Below are positions 42,803-51,851 of a stretch of 64,000 nt of DNA, piece after piece (position 1 is the first letter of the stretch; each line of letters opens with the position of its first letter). The DNA is taken from contig JAJEFE010000021.1 of assembly GCA_022820625.1 (NCBI GenBank), positions 16,752 to 80,751 of the forward strand. The letters run 5' to 3'. The DNA comes from Gammaproteobacteria bacterium (GTDB lineage Bacteria > Pseudomonadota > Gammaproteobacteria > Steroidobacterales > Rariloculaceae). The notes under the pieces were generated by a model. That model was not told the DNA's origin and made no database searches. It worked only from the letters and a program-made list of their open reading frames with translations. A program made the translations under genes and the position numbers.

Positions 42803-45274
42803 ATGTCGAAACGACGGACACTGATCCTGGGCCTGACGGGCCTGATGTTCCTCATGCTTGTCGGTGGGACGGTTGCGCTTTACCGGGCCGCCACCGGCAG
42901 CCTTCCGAAGCTGGATGGCGAAATTCGGATGGCGGGCCTGTCGGGGCCGGTGACCATCGAGCGCGACCGCTACGGCGTGCCGACCCTGCGCGGCGGCAGC
43001 CGGGAGGATGTCGCCCGTGCAACCGGCTTCGTCCACGGCCAGGATCGCTTCTTCCAGATGGACCTGCTGCGCCGCTCCACGGCGGGCGAGTTGGCGGAGC
43101 TTTTCGGTTCGGCAGCGGCGGACTTTGACCGGCAGCGGCGTGTTCACCGGCTGCGCGTGCTGGCGCGAGCGGTTGTGGAGCGGGCCGCGTCCGGCGAACG
43201 GGCGCTGCTCGAGGCGTATGCAGACGGCGTGAACGCAGGTCTTGAGGCACTCTCGGTTGCGCCGTTCGAGTACCTCGTCCTCCGCGCCGAGCCCGAACCC
43301 TGGCGGCCCGAGGACATCGTGCTCGGCAACCTCGCGATGTTCTTCGAACTGACCGACTACGACGCCAGCCGGGAGTCCGGCTACACCCGGCTACTCGACG
43401 GCATCCCGGAATTGCTCGGGCAGTTCGTCTTCGCGCCTGGAAACCGCTGGGACGCGCCCCTGGTGGGCGACGCCTGGGAGGTGCCGCCGGTTCCCGGGCC
43501 GGAGGTATGCGATCTGCGCGGAACGACGTCTTTGGCGACCGGGTCCGGGCCGCAACCGGATGTTCGAGCTGATCTGCCGAAGGCAGGAATCGGGCTCGAC
43601 CTCCCGGCGGCGGTCAGCCGATTCAGCCAACAATCGGACTCTCAATTCGACCTCCCGGTGGCGGGCAGCAATTCCTGGGCCGTTACCGGCCAACGAACCT
43701 CGACCGGGCAGGCCATGGTCGCCAACGACATGCACCTGGGCCTGAACCTGCCCAACATCTGGTACCGGGTACGGCTCATCGTGACTGGCAACGAGCCCGG
43801 CGCGCCCCCGAAGCTGGATGCGGCCGGCGTCACCCTTCCCGGTACGCCGCTCGTCGTCGCCGGCAGCAACGGATCCATCGCCTGGGGATTCACCAACAGC
43901 CGCGGGGACTGGTCCGACCTGGTGCTGATCGAAACGGACCCGGCCAACCCGGGCGCCTATCTCACGCCCGAGGGATATGTGCCGTTCGACGAATACGAGG
44001 AAATCATCGAAATCAAGGGCGGTGAGCCTGAGGCGGTCGTTTTTCGCTGGACCCGCTGGGGCCCGGTGGTCGGCGCGGATCACAGGGGGCGGTTGCAGAC
44101 GCTGCGCTGGCTGGCTCACGTGCCCGAAGCCGTGAATCTCGGAATTTCCGAACTCGAGACTGCCACCAGCGTAACCGAAGCGTTGGCGTTGGCTCCGCGC
44201 GTGGGCATCCCGCCCCAGAACTTCGTGGTGGCCGACGCGCAGGGCTCGATCGCCTGGACCATCATGGGACGGATTCCCCGGCGTGTCGGCTACAACTCGT
44301 CGCTTCCCTCGTCCTGGGTCGACGGGAGCGCGGGCTGGCGCGGCTGGCTCACCCCGGACGAATATCCGCGGGTCGTCGATCCCGAATCCGGCTTGATCTG
44401 GACAGCCAACAACCGCATCGTCGATGGTGGCATATTGACCCACCTGGGCGCGACCGGTTACTGGCTGGGGGCACGCGCCCGGCAAATCAGGGATGCCCTT
44501 GTTGCCGTGGAGCGGCCGGGAATCGAGGACATGCTGGCCATCCAGCTCGATGACCGGGCGTTGCTCCTGCAGGAGTGGCGGAACGTGTTGCTCGAGGCGC
44601 TGACCGCCGAGGCCACCGCACCCTATCCCTGGGCGGACGATCTGAAGGCATTCCTCCAGCGATGGGATGGCCGCGCCGGGACCGGTTCGGTAAGCTACCG
44701 CATCGTCCGCGAGTTTCGGCGCCAGGTAGTGGAGGAAGTGCTGCGGGGGATCCTGAACAGCTGTGGCGACTTCGATGGCCCCGTTCGGCTGGCGGCGACC
44801 AACCAGGTAGAAGGCCCCATCTGGCAATTGATCACGGAGCAGCCGGATCACCTGCTGCCCCCTCCACACGCGTCCTGGAACGGGCTGCTGATGAGCGCGG
44901 CCGATTCCGCCGTGTCCTCTTGCGGCGCCGGCCCGTTGTCCGAGTGCACCTGGGGGAGTATGAATCAGCTCGATATCCGGCATCCGCTGGCCGGGTTTCT
45001 CGGTTTGCTCCGTCCATGGCTGACGATTCGCAGCGGACCGCTGCCGGGCGGCGATCACATGCCGCGGATTCAGCAACCCGATTACGGCGCATCGGAACGG
45101 TTCGCCGTGGCGCCGGGCGACGAAGCCAACGGATACTTCCACATGCCCGGCGGCCAGAGCGGGCATCCGCTGTCCCCCTTCTTCGCCGCCGGACACGATG
45201 CCTGGGCGCAGGGCGAACCGCTGCCGTTCCTGCCGGGGCCGGCGTTGCACCGCCTGACGCTGGCGCCGGAGTAG
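42803..45274 (+). CDS. Penicillin acylase family (Ntn hydrolase) protein
   Basis: An 823-residue membrane-anchored or exported amidase precursor. After an N-terminal helix come the alpha-chain blocks ITIERDRYGVPT-like VTIERDRYGVPTLRG and ATGFVHGQDRFFQMDLLRR, then the autocatalytic junction AGSNSWAVTG with nucleophile Ser289, and beta-chain blocks VANDMHLGLNLPNIWY, PGTPLVVAGSNGSIAWGFTN and ANNRIVDG. Family members hydrolyse beta-lactam side chains, acyl-homoserine lactones or other N-acyl amides in the periplasm. The spacer just before Ser289 contains a duplicated segment. No ribosome-binding site is obvious before the ATG. Confidence 0.87.
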   Translation: MSKRRTLILGLTGLMFLMLVGGTVALYRAATGSLPKLDGEIRMAGLSGPVTIERDRYGVPTLRGGSREDVARATGFVHGQDRFFQMDLLRRSTAGELAELFGSAAADFDRQRRVHRLRVLARAVVERAASGERALLEAYADGVNAGLEALSVAPFEYLVLRAEPEPWRPEDIVLGNLAMFFELTDYDASRESGYTRLLDGIPELLGQFVFAPGNRWDAPLVGDAWEVPPVPGPEVCDLRGTTSLATGSGPQPDVRADLPKAGIGLDLPAAVSRFSQQSDSQFDLPVAGSNSWAVTGQRTSTGQAMVANDMHLGLNLPNIWYRVRLIVTGNEPGAPPKLDAAGVTLPGTPLVVAGSNGSIAWGFTNSRGDWSDLVLIETDPANPGAYLTPEGYVPFDEYEEIIEIKGGEPEAVVFRWTRWGPVVGADHRGRLQTLRWLAHVPEAVNLGISELETATSVTEALALAPRVGIPPQNFVVADAQGSIAWTIMGRIPRRVGYNSSLPSSWVDGSAGWRGWLTPDEYPRVVDPESGLIWTANNRIVDGGILTHLGATGYWLGARARQIRDALVAVERPGIEDMLAIQLDDRALLLQEWRNVLLEALTAEATAPYPWADDLKAFLQRWDGRAGTGSVSYRIVREFRRQVVEEVLRGILNSCGDFDGPVRLAATNQVEGPIWQLITEQPDHLLPPPHASWNGLLMSAADSAVSSCGAGPLSECTWGSMNQLDIRHPLAGFLGLLRPWLTIRSGPLPGGDHMPRIQQPDYGASERFAVAPGDEANGYFHMPGGQSGHPLSPFFAAGHDAWAQGEPLPFLPGPALHRLTLAPE
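43596..43669 (+). repeat. 23-bp direct repeat at the autoprocessing junction of the acylase gene
   Basis: A 23-base segment starting TCGACCTCCCGG lies at 43596-43618 and again at 43647-43669 with two differences, an offset of 51 bases (17 codons). It encodes LDLPAAV and FDLPVAG; the second copy ends in the Gly before the catalytic Ser289. The first copy lacks the GSNSW nucleophile sequence. Confidence 0.6.
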
Positions 45275-45329
45275 CGCGACCTGGCAGCTGTTCCGGAGTT
45301 GCATCACCCGACCCTGTCGCCTGATTGGC

Positions 45330-46463
45330 ATGAGCTTGCGCGTGCGTCTTGGTAGCATTCGCAAGAATCCTTCCGCCTGTCCATTTGTTGCCGTGAACGA
45401 CCGCATCGGAGAATTGCTTTCAACCCTCGTCGAAACCGGCGCCACGCCGGGTGCGGTGGTCGTGGCCGGTACGCACCAGGCCGTCCTTGCCGAGTGCGCC
45501 GCAGGCCGTCTGAGCTACGCGGCCGACGCCGGCCCGGTGACGCCCGACACGATTTACGATCTGGCGTCTCTCACCAAGGTCATCGTGACCGTGCCGCTGG
45601 TCATGCGGGCGTACGAGGCCGGAAGGCTCGATCTGGACGCACCTGTCAGGCAGTTCGTTCCGGAGTTTGCCGGCGGCGCAAGAAACCGCGTCACTGTCGC
45701 GGATCTGTTGGCGCACTGCGGCGGGCTGCTTTGGTGGACCGATCTCTACCGGCAGGCGCGGGATCTGCCGGCTGCCGAAGCGATGGGCTTCTACCTCAGG
45801 CGAATCTGCGCGCTGCCGCTGGACTATGAACCTCGCTCTCGCACGGTCTATTCCGACCTGGGATTCATCTTGCTGGGAGCCGTGCTGGACGACGTGACCG
45901 GCGCCCCGCTGGATCGGCTCGCCGAGAATGAAATCTTCGCGCCGCTGGGTATGCACGATATCCGCTACAACCCCCCGGTAGCGCTTCGAAGCCGGATTGC
46001 GCCTACCGAGGACGACCCGGAGCGGGGCGGCGTCCTCACGGGCCTGGTGCACGACGAGAACGCCTGTGGCCTGGGCGGCGTTGCGCCCCACGCGGGCCTG
46101 TTCGCAACCGCGCGAAGCCTCGTGCCATTCGCGCAGATGTGGCTCGGGGAAGGCGTCACAGGCGCCAGGCGCGTATTCGACCGCGCCACGATCCGCCGCT
46201 TCAGCCGCCGCGCCCGCCTGGTGGATGACAGCAATCGGGCGCTGGGTTGGGATACACCCGCGCCGGGCAGCTCCTGCGGCAATTGTTTCTCGCAGGCTTC
46301 CTATGGACACACCGGCTTTACCGGTACGTCTCTCTGGATCGACCCGGAGCAGGACCTGTTCGTCGTCTTGCTGAGCAACCGCGTACATCCGACCCGGGAC
46401 AACACCAGGCTGGCGGAGTTGCGGCCGGAGTTTCATGACGCATTGGCCGATGTTCTGACCTGA
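45330..46463 (+). CDS. Serine hydrolase of the beta-lactamase / class C fold
   Basis: A 377-residue protein with the penicillin-binding-fold motifs SLTK (Ser80, Lys83), a YSD at Tyr174 in place of YxN, and HTGFTG in place of KTG. It would act as an esterase, beta-lactamase-like enzyme or D-amino-peptidase. No convincing signal peptide is present, so it may be cytosolic. The start is uncertain: the ATG at 45330 and a GTG at 45393 both lack a good ribosome-binding site, and the conserved region begins after the second. It follows the acylase gene by 55 bases on the same strand. Confidence 0.82.
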   Translation: MSLRVRLGSIRKNPSACPFVAVNDRIGELLSTLVETGATPGAVVVAGTHQAVLAECAAGRLSYAADAGPVTPDTIYDLASLTKVIVTVPLVMRAYEAGRLDLDAPVRQFVPEFAGGARNRVTVADLLAHCGGLLWWTDLYRQARDLPAAEAMGFYLRRICALPLDYEPRSRTVYSDLGFILLGAVLDDVTGAPLDRLAENEIFAPLGMHDIRYNPPVALRSRIAPTEDDPERGGVLTGLVHDENACGLGGVAPHAGLFATARSLVPFAQMWLGEGVTGARRVFDRATIRRFSRRARLVDDSNRALGWDTPAPGSSCGNCFSQASYGHTGFTGTSLWIDPEQDLFVVLLSNRVHPTRDNTRLAELRPEFHDALADVLT

Positions 46464-46609
46464 AGGCTGCGGACGTTCGCCTGGCAGCCCGTGGCAATAG
46501 TCCCGCGGCATGGGCCGTACCGGCTGGCCGAAGACGGCCGATCGACCGGCGATGCGTCCCGGGATCGGGGTAACAGACGATCTGGTTTTTTCGTGTCCGG
46601 TCGGGCACG

Positions 46610-48310
46610 ATGGGTGAAACAGCCGGAAAACACCGATTGCCGATGGCATCTGGGAAGGAATGGGGAACAACGCGCGCCGGCGTGCTCGCGAGCGTTGCGT
46701 GCGTCCTGGTCACAAGTTGCGGCGGCGCATCGTCCGGCCCCGGCACTCCGCCGGAACCACCCCCGCCTCCTCCCCCGCCGCTGTCCATGGCCGAGGCGTA
46801 TCGTTTCCTCAATCAGGCCACCTTCGGCGCCACTCAAGCGGATGCACAACAGGTCATCGACATCGGAATGGAAGACTGGATCGATCAGCAGATCGCTCAA
46901 CCGGCATCGCTCCAACTGTCCTACCTGAACACGCTGCCGGTACCGGAGCGTGCGCCGCAACTGCAACCCGACCGGGTCGACAGCTGGTTCCGCAACGTGG
47001 TCGACGGACCGGATCAGCTGCGCCAGCGAGTCGCATTTGCACTGTCGCAGATCATGGTGGTCTCCGAAGTCGGCGCATTGAGGCAGGCGCCGTACGGGCT
47101 GGCCGGCTACTACGACATGCTGGTGGAGAACGCATTCGCCAATTTTCGCGACCTCCTCGAAGACGTCACGCTGCATCCCTCCATGGGCGTCTACCTGAGC
47201 ATGCTCGGCAACCAGCGCGCGGACCCGGAGCGCAACATCAGCCCCGACGAAAACTACGCCAGGGAGATGATGCAGCTCTTCACCATCGGGCTGGTCGAAT
47301 TGAACCTTGACGGAACCGTGCGCACCGACGCCCAGGGCGAAGAGATCCCTACCTACAACCAGGACATCATCGAGGGTTTCGCGCACGTGTTTACCGGCTG
47401 GAACTATGCCGAAGGCGCCAACTTCAACAGGGCGCGCCGCACCATACCGACCCAGGTAACGTCCATGGAGCTGTATCCGGACTATCACTCCACGGAATCC
47501 AAGCAGCTTCTGAACGGGATGCGGCTGCCCGAAGGCCAGTCTGGACAGCAGGACCTCGAGGACGCGCTCGACAACGTCTTCGCACACTCGAACGTCGGAC
47601 CGTACATCGCGACCCGGCTGATCGAGCGCCTGGTCACCAGCAACCCCACCCCCGGGTATGTCGAGCGCGTCGCCTCGATATTCAACGACAACGGCAGCGG
47701 CGTGCGAGGCGACCTTCAGGCCGTGGTCAGGGCGATACTGCTGGACGACGAAGCGCGCTCCGCCGGCACGACACCCGGCAGCGGCAAACTCAAGGAACCG
47801 CTGCTGCGCCTGACACAGCTCTGGCGGGCGTACGACGCACGGTCGGCCGACGGGACCTTCGTCTTCAGACCTTCCACGAACGATGTCTTCGCCCAGGGTC
47901 CCCTGCAATCGCCTTCGGTATTCAACTTTTTCAGCCCCTTCTACGCGCCGCCCGGCGAGATTGCCGATGCCGGCCTGACGGCGCCGGAGCTGCAGATCGC
48001 CACCGAGTTTCGTAATACCCTGATTACGAACTATTTCTACACGCAGGCTTTTCGCCGGCATTCCGCCCGCGACGGGCTCAGGTCCGATGAAGTCTACCTT
48101 GTCATAGAGGACGAACTGTCGCTGGCGGCGAATCCGGATGCCATGATCGAGCGCATCGCCGAGAAACTCCTGGGGGGCGAGATTTCGGAGACGCTGCACG
48201 CCGCAGCGAAGGAAATGGTGGAAACGCGGGAGGCGGACGATGCAGCCGGGCGGGTCGCCGAGGCGCTCTTCCTGATTGTTTCCTCCCCGGAATTTGCCCG
48301 GCAGCATTGA
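46610..48310 (+). CDS. DUF1800 domain lipoprotein
   Basis: A protein of about 566 residues with a lipobox (VLVTSC), a poly-proline linker, and the DUF1800 blocks AYRFLNQATFGATQADAQQV, DQLRQRVAFALSQIMVVSE, HPSMGVYLSMLGNQRADPER, DENYAREMMQLFTIGL and SPSVFNFFSPFYAPPGEI. The family is of unknown function and is nearly always followed by a DUF1501 gene, as here 16 bases on. An ATG at 46643 gives a shorter, more standard lipoprotein signal and may be the real start. Confidence 0.88.
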   Translation: MGETAGKHRLPMASGKEWGTTRAGVLASVACVLVTSCGGASSGPGTPPEPPPPPPPPLSMAEAYRFLNQATFGATQADAQQVIDIGMEDWIDQQIAQPASLQLSYLNTLPVPERAPQLQPDRVDSWFRNVVDGPDQLRQRVAFALSQIMVVSEVGALRQAPYGLAGYYDMLVENAFANFRDLLEDVTLHPSMGVYLSMLGNQRADPERNISPDENYAREMMQLFTIGLVELNLDGTVRTDAQGEEIPTYNQDIIEGFAHVFTGWNYAEGANFNRARRTIPTQVTSMELYPDYHSTESKQLLNGMRLPEGQSGQQDLEDALDNVFAHSNVGPYIATRLIERLVTSNPTPGYVERVASIFNDNGSGVRGDLQAVVRAILLDDEARSAGTTPGSGKLKEPLLRLTQLWRAYDARSADGTFVFRPSTNDVFAQGPLQSPSVFNFFSPFYAPPGEIADAGLTAPELQIATEFRNTLITNYFYTQAFRRHSARDGLRSDEVYLVIEDELSLAANPDAMIERIAEKLLGGEISETLHAAAKEMVETREADDAAGRVAEALFLIVSSPEFARQH

Positions 48311-48326
48311 TGCACGGAGCCTGCCC

Positions 48327-49673
48327 ATGAACCGATTGAGCCGCCGCGAGTTTCTGCAAGCCACGGGCGCCGGTCTGGTTGCGACTTCACCGGTGGTGGG
48401 CTTGACCCAGATGGCCACGCCGACGGGCTCATTCTCCGACTACCGCGCACTGGTCTGCGTGTTCCTGTTCGGCGGCAACGATTCATTCAACATGCTGGCG
48501 CCGCGCAGCGACGCGGAATACAACGTCTACTCGCGGTCGCGGCAGAACCTGGCCATTGACAAGGCTGCCCTGCTGCCCATCTCGCCGCTGATCCAGGACG
48601 GCGCCCACTATGGACTGCATCCGAACATGGGGGCGATACGGACGCTGTTCGACAGCGCTCGCGTGGCCTTCGTCACCAACGTCGGCCCCCTGATCGAACC
48701 GACGACGAAGGAACAGTATGAGAACGGTTCGGTAGCGCTGCCGCCGCGGCTGTTCTCGCACAACGATCAGCAGGCTCAGTGGCAGTCGCTCAGGGGCCGC
48801 GCGCCCGGCAAGACCGGCTGGGCCGGCCGTGTCGGCGACCTGCTGCGGAGCCATGTCAGCGACCAGCAACTGGCGACCAACGTCTCGCTTGCGGGCAATC
48901 AGCTCTTCCAGGCGGCCGACGAGACCGTGGCCTATACCATGGGCCGAAACGGGCCGATACCGTTCCAGGGGATGGGAGACGCCCAAAGGGCGCAGCAGCG
49001 ACGCGCCGTTTTCCAGCGGATACTCGGCGCGGAGTACGACACGATGTACGAGCGCGCCTACCGGGACATCCAGCAGCGTGCCGTCGAGACCGTCGACCGC
49101 GTCAGCGCAGCACTCGAAAACGCGCAGCCACTGTCCACCGCCATGCCGGCATCCAGACTGGGGCAGCAACTGAGCACCGTGGCGCGACTGATCGGCGTGC
49201 GCGAACAATTGCAGATGCAGCGGCAGATCTTCTTTGTCTCCACCGGGGGATTCGATTCGCACGATGACCAGCTCGAGTCGCAGCCGGCGCTGCTGAGCGA
49301 CGTCAGCGAGTCCATCGCCGCCTTCTACCGGGCCACGGTGGAGCTCGGCGTGGCGAGCAGCGTCACGACGTTCACGCAGTCTGATTTCGGACGCACGCTG
49401 ACCTCCAACGGCGACGGCACCGATCACGGATGGGGCGGCGTCCAGTTTGTGGTGGGCGATGCCGTGCGCGGGCGCGAACTGTACGGACGCTACCCGCGGC
49501 TTGAGATCGGCGGCCCGGACGACGTGCGCCGGGGCCGGCTGATCCCCGGCATTTCGGCCGACCAGTATGCAGCAACGCTTGCCAGGTGGATCGGCGTTCC
49601 CGATGCGGACCTGGGTCACGTGGCGCCCAACCTGCACAATTTCGCCCAGCGCGACCTGGGCTTCCTGATTTAG
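48327..49673 (+). CDS. DUF1501 protein with Tat signal
   Basis: A 448-residue exported protein. CGGAG seven bases before the ATG and the twin-arginine signal LSRREFLQATGAGLVA define its start. Family blocks are LVCVFLFGGNDSFNMLAP, ALHPNMG-like YGLHPNMGAIRTLFDSARVA, GGFDSHDDQL, TTFTQSDFGRTLTSNGDGTD and HGWGG, of the alkaline-phosphatase/sulfatase-like fold. DUF1501 proteins have no proven activity. The pairing with DUF1800 suggests a periplasmic complex in which one partner is a surface or membrane lipoprotein and the other is exported folded. Confidence 0.88.
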   Translation: MNRLSRREFLQATGAGLVATSPVVGLTQMATPTGSFSDYRALVCVFLFGGNDSFNMLAPRSDAEYNVYSRSRQNLAIDKAALLPISPLIQDGAHYGLHPNMGAIRTLFDSARVAFVTNVGPLIEPTTKEQYENGSVALPPRLFSHNDQQAQWQSLRGRAPGKTGWAGRVGDLLRSHVSDQQLATNVSLAGNQLFQAADETVAYTMGRNGPIPFQGMGDAQRAQQRRAVFQRILGAEYDTMYERAYRDIQQRAVETVDRVSAALENAQPLSTAMPASRLGQQLSTVARLIGVREQLQMQRQIFFVSTGGFDSHDDQLESQPALLSDVSESIAAFYRATVELGVASSVTTFTQSDFGRTLTSNGDGTDHGWGGVQFVVGDAVRGRELYGRYPRLEIGGPDDVRRGRLIPGISADQYAATLARWIGVPDADLGHVAPNLHNFAQRDLGFLI

Positions 49674-49810
49674 ACCGAACTCCTTCGAAATCGGCCTGCC
49701 GCATTGGCGCCAGCCCCCGGGACACTCACGAGGGCCGACACTCGGGTGAACCCCGATTCGCGTCCAACCTCCTGCCCGCTCCGGTTGACAGCCCCAATGC
49801 CAAGCCCTAT

Positions 49811-50995
49811 ATGTACCCGTCCATGCCAGCTACGCGTACATGCACCGTCCTGACTCTCGCCCTGGGCTGGGTCGCACCGGCCGCGGCAACCGACGTGGTG
49901 TTGTGCACCGACGCCGGACGCGTGGTCATCGAGCTCTTCGACGACGACGCACCGGCGCATGTCGCCAATTTTCTCGATTACACCGACAGGGGGTTTTACG
50001 GAGGGACGGTATTCCACCGCGTCATCGAGGGCTTCGTCGTCCAGGGCGGTGGCTTCGATGACGAGTTGCGCGCCAAGCGGCCCGGCGGCACCGTGCCCAA
50101 CGAGTCGCGCAACGGACACGACAACGAACGCGGCACCGTCGCCGCGGCACGCACCACCGACCCGGATTCAGCCTCTTCGCAGTTTTTCGTGAACCTGACG
50201 GACAATCCCGCCCTCGATGCCACCCGCCGCGAGCCGGGTTATACGGTCTTCGGCCGCGTCATCGAAGGCATGGAAGTCATTGACGAGATCAGCACGCTTC
50301 CCACTGGAGCGCAGGGCGGATTCTCCGGCGACGTGCCCGATCCGCTGATCGCCATCGACTCGGTCTCGCGCCTTGTGGAAGCATTCTACGGCGACCTCTC
50401 CTACCCCGAGCGGCGCGTGCTGCTGCGCGAGCAGATCGATACGGCCTTCGCCGCGGAGGACTTCCCCGCCACCTTCAACTGGTTGCGCCAATTCAGGAAT
50501 GCCTGCGGGACCATGGACGCGGACCTGCTGATCACCGAGTCGCAGGTTGCGCTGGGCGTGGACGATGAGAATGCCGCCCTGGCCGCGCTGGAGCAATACC
50601 TGCGCGTCGCCGGGAACGATCATCCGGGGTTTGCAGCGGCCCTGGATACCTACCTCGACCTGGTTCCGGAACCCGTGGCGAACGAGTCGACCCAACTCAC
50701 CTTCACCAGCTTGTCGGATCTGGTGAATCATTGCGTACCGCCGGAGGCCCCGACCATTGTCGATGCCAGCTCGGCGACCATGGACGAGATGGTCGACAAC
50801 CAGACGGCGGTCCGATCCTTCATGGCGGCGAGCGAGGAGCACCTGGGATGCCTCGCGGAAGTGATCGAATCGCCGGACCTGGCCAGGGAGGAACGGGCGT
50901 ACCTGACCTCCGTTCACAATCGCATGGTAGACGCCATGGAAGCGGTTGCCGGCGACTTCAACGACCAGGTCAGGCTGTTCCGCGACCGCCAGTAG
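49811..50995 (+). CDS. Periplasmic cyclophilin-type peptidyl-prolyl isomerase with long C-terminal extension
   Basis: A 394-residue exported protein. After a signal peptide (to PAAA) comes a cyclophilin domain (about residues 25-185): VVIELFDDDAPAHVANFLDY, GTVFHRVIEGFVVQGGG, TVAAARTTDPDSASSQFFVN and TVFGRVIEGMEVIDEI. It would speed folding of exported proteins. The remaining ~200 residues are helical, contain two Cys pairs' worth of Cys, and match nothing I know. Starts at 49811 or 49823 are both possible. Confidence 0.85.
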   Translation: MYPSMPATRTCTVLTLALGWVAPAAATDVVLCTDAGRVVIELFDDDAPAHVANFLDYTDRGFYGGTVFHRVIEGFVVQGGGFDDELRAKRPGGTVPNESRNGHDNERGTVAAARTTDPDSASSQFFVNLTDNPALDATRREPGYTVFGRVIEGMEVIDEISTLPTGAQGGFSGDVPDPLIAIDSVSRLVEAFYGDLSYPERRVLLREQIDTAFAAEDFPATFNWLRQFRNACGTMDADLLITESQVALGVDDENAALAALEQYLRVAGNDHPGFAAALDTYLDLVPEPVANESTQLTFTSLSDLVNHCVPPEAPTIVDASSATMDEMVDNQTAVRSFMAASEEHLGCLAEVIESPDLAREERAYLTSVHNRMVDAMEAVAGDFNDQVRLFRDRQ

Positions 50996-51001
50996 CGCGG
51001 A

Positions 51002-51748
51002 CTAGAGCCCCAGCGACGTATTCCAGATATACACGGCCAGCGACTTGATGGTGGCCGCATCCAGGGTGTCGGCCCACGGCGGACATTCGCCCAGCCGGCC
51101 GTTGGCGATGACGTCGTAGACGGTGTCGCGGTCGCTGCCGTACAGCCAGATGTCATCGCGCAGGTTCGGGCCTCCGTAGGGCACGTAGCCGTAACTGTCG
51201 TCGCCATGACATTCCGCACACAGGGGCGCGAAGGGTTCGGCGCGCGCCACTGCGGCCGGATCCGCATCGCCGCCGGCAAGATCCACGGCCCACTCGGTCA
51301 GATCGCTGAGTTGCTCCTCGGTGAATCCCAGAACGCCGTATCCCGGCATTTCCGAATACCGTGTGTCCGCACAGGCGCCGTAGCTCAACTGGTCTTCGGG
51401 GCAGTCGCGGTTGCGCACGCCGTAGAGCAGCGTCTGCTGGATCGCCATGACCGGGGCTACGTCGTTGGTTTCCTGGCCGGTGATTCCCCATAACCAGTCG
51501 TAATCGGTCAGGTCGGGAACGCCGGGGGTTCCGCTCAGGTCGGCGCCGTGACAGCCGGCGCAGTGCTCGGCGGCCGCCGACTGCGCCGTCTCGCGCACGT
51601 AATCGCTCAGTTCTTCGTCGGCGGCGATGACATAGGGCGATGCGTTCAGAATCCGCACCTCCGGCGCTTCCTGGGCGTGCAGCGCGCCCGAAATGCCGAT
51701 GAGCAAACCGGTCGCGACGGCCGATGAAACGATGGAAACCAATCTCAT
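51002..51748 (-). CDS. Diheme c-type cytochrome
   Basis: A 248-residue exported protein; GAGGTG seven bases before the ATG at 51748 fixes the start. After the signal peptide (to ALHAQ) there are two cytochrome c domains with CAGCH and CAECH heme-binding motifs and Met ligands in YSEMPGYGVLGF and a less clear second one. The arrangement is like cytochrome c4 or the FixP/CcoP type. It would carry electrons in the periplasm. The prolyl oligopeptidase gene lies 103 bases upstream on the same strand. Confidence 0.85.
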   Translation of the reverse strand: MRLVSIVSSAVATGLLIGISGALHAQEAPEVRILNASPYVIAADEELSDYVRETAQSAAAEHCAGCHGADLSGTPGVPDLTDYDWLWGITGQETNDVAPVMAIQQTLLYGVRNRDCPEDQLSYGACADTRYSEMPGYGVLGFTEEQLSDLTEWAVDLAGGDADPAAVARAEPFAPLCAECHGDDSYGYVPYGGPNLRDDIWLYGSDRDTVYDVIANGRLGECPPWADTLDAATIKSLAVYIWNTSLGL

Positions 51749-51851
51749 GTGCCCGCACCTCGCCGTATGAATGGACGACAATCTTAAACGATTGCCGACG
51801 GCGTAGACGATGGCTGCCGTCTTCATGCCTGACCGGTCGTTTTCGTTCCAG

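Noticed and set aside
43391..45445. A 684-codon minus-strand open frame opposite the penicillin-acylase gene
   Set aside because: No domain or signal peptide; the plus strand encodes a full Ntn hydrolase. It is a GC-driven antisense frame.
46433..48418. A 661-codon minus-strand open frame opposite the DUF1800 gene
   Set aside because: Composition typical of antisense shadow and no family features; DUF1800 motifs on the plus strand are clear.
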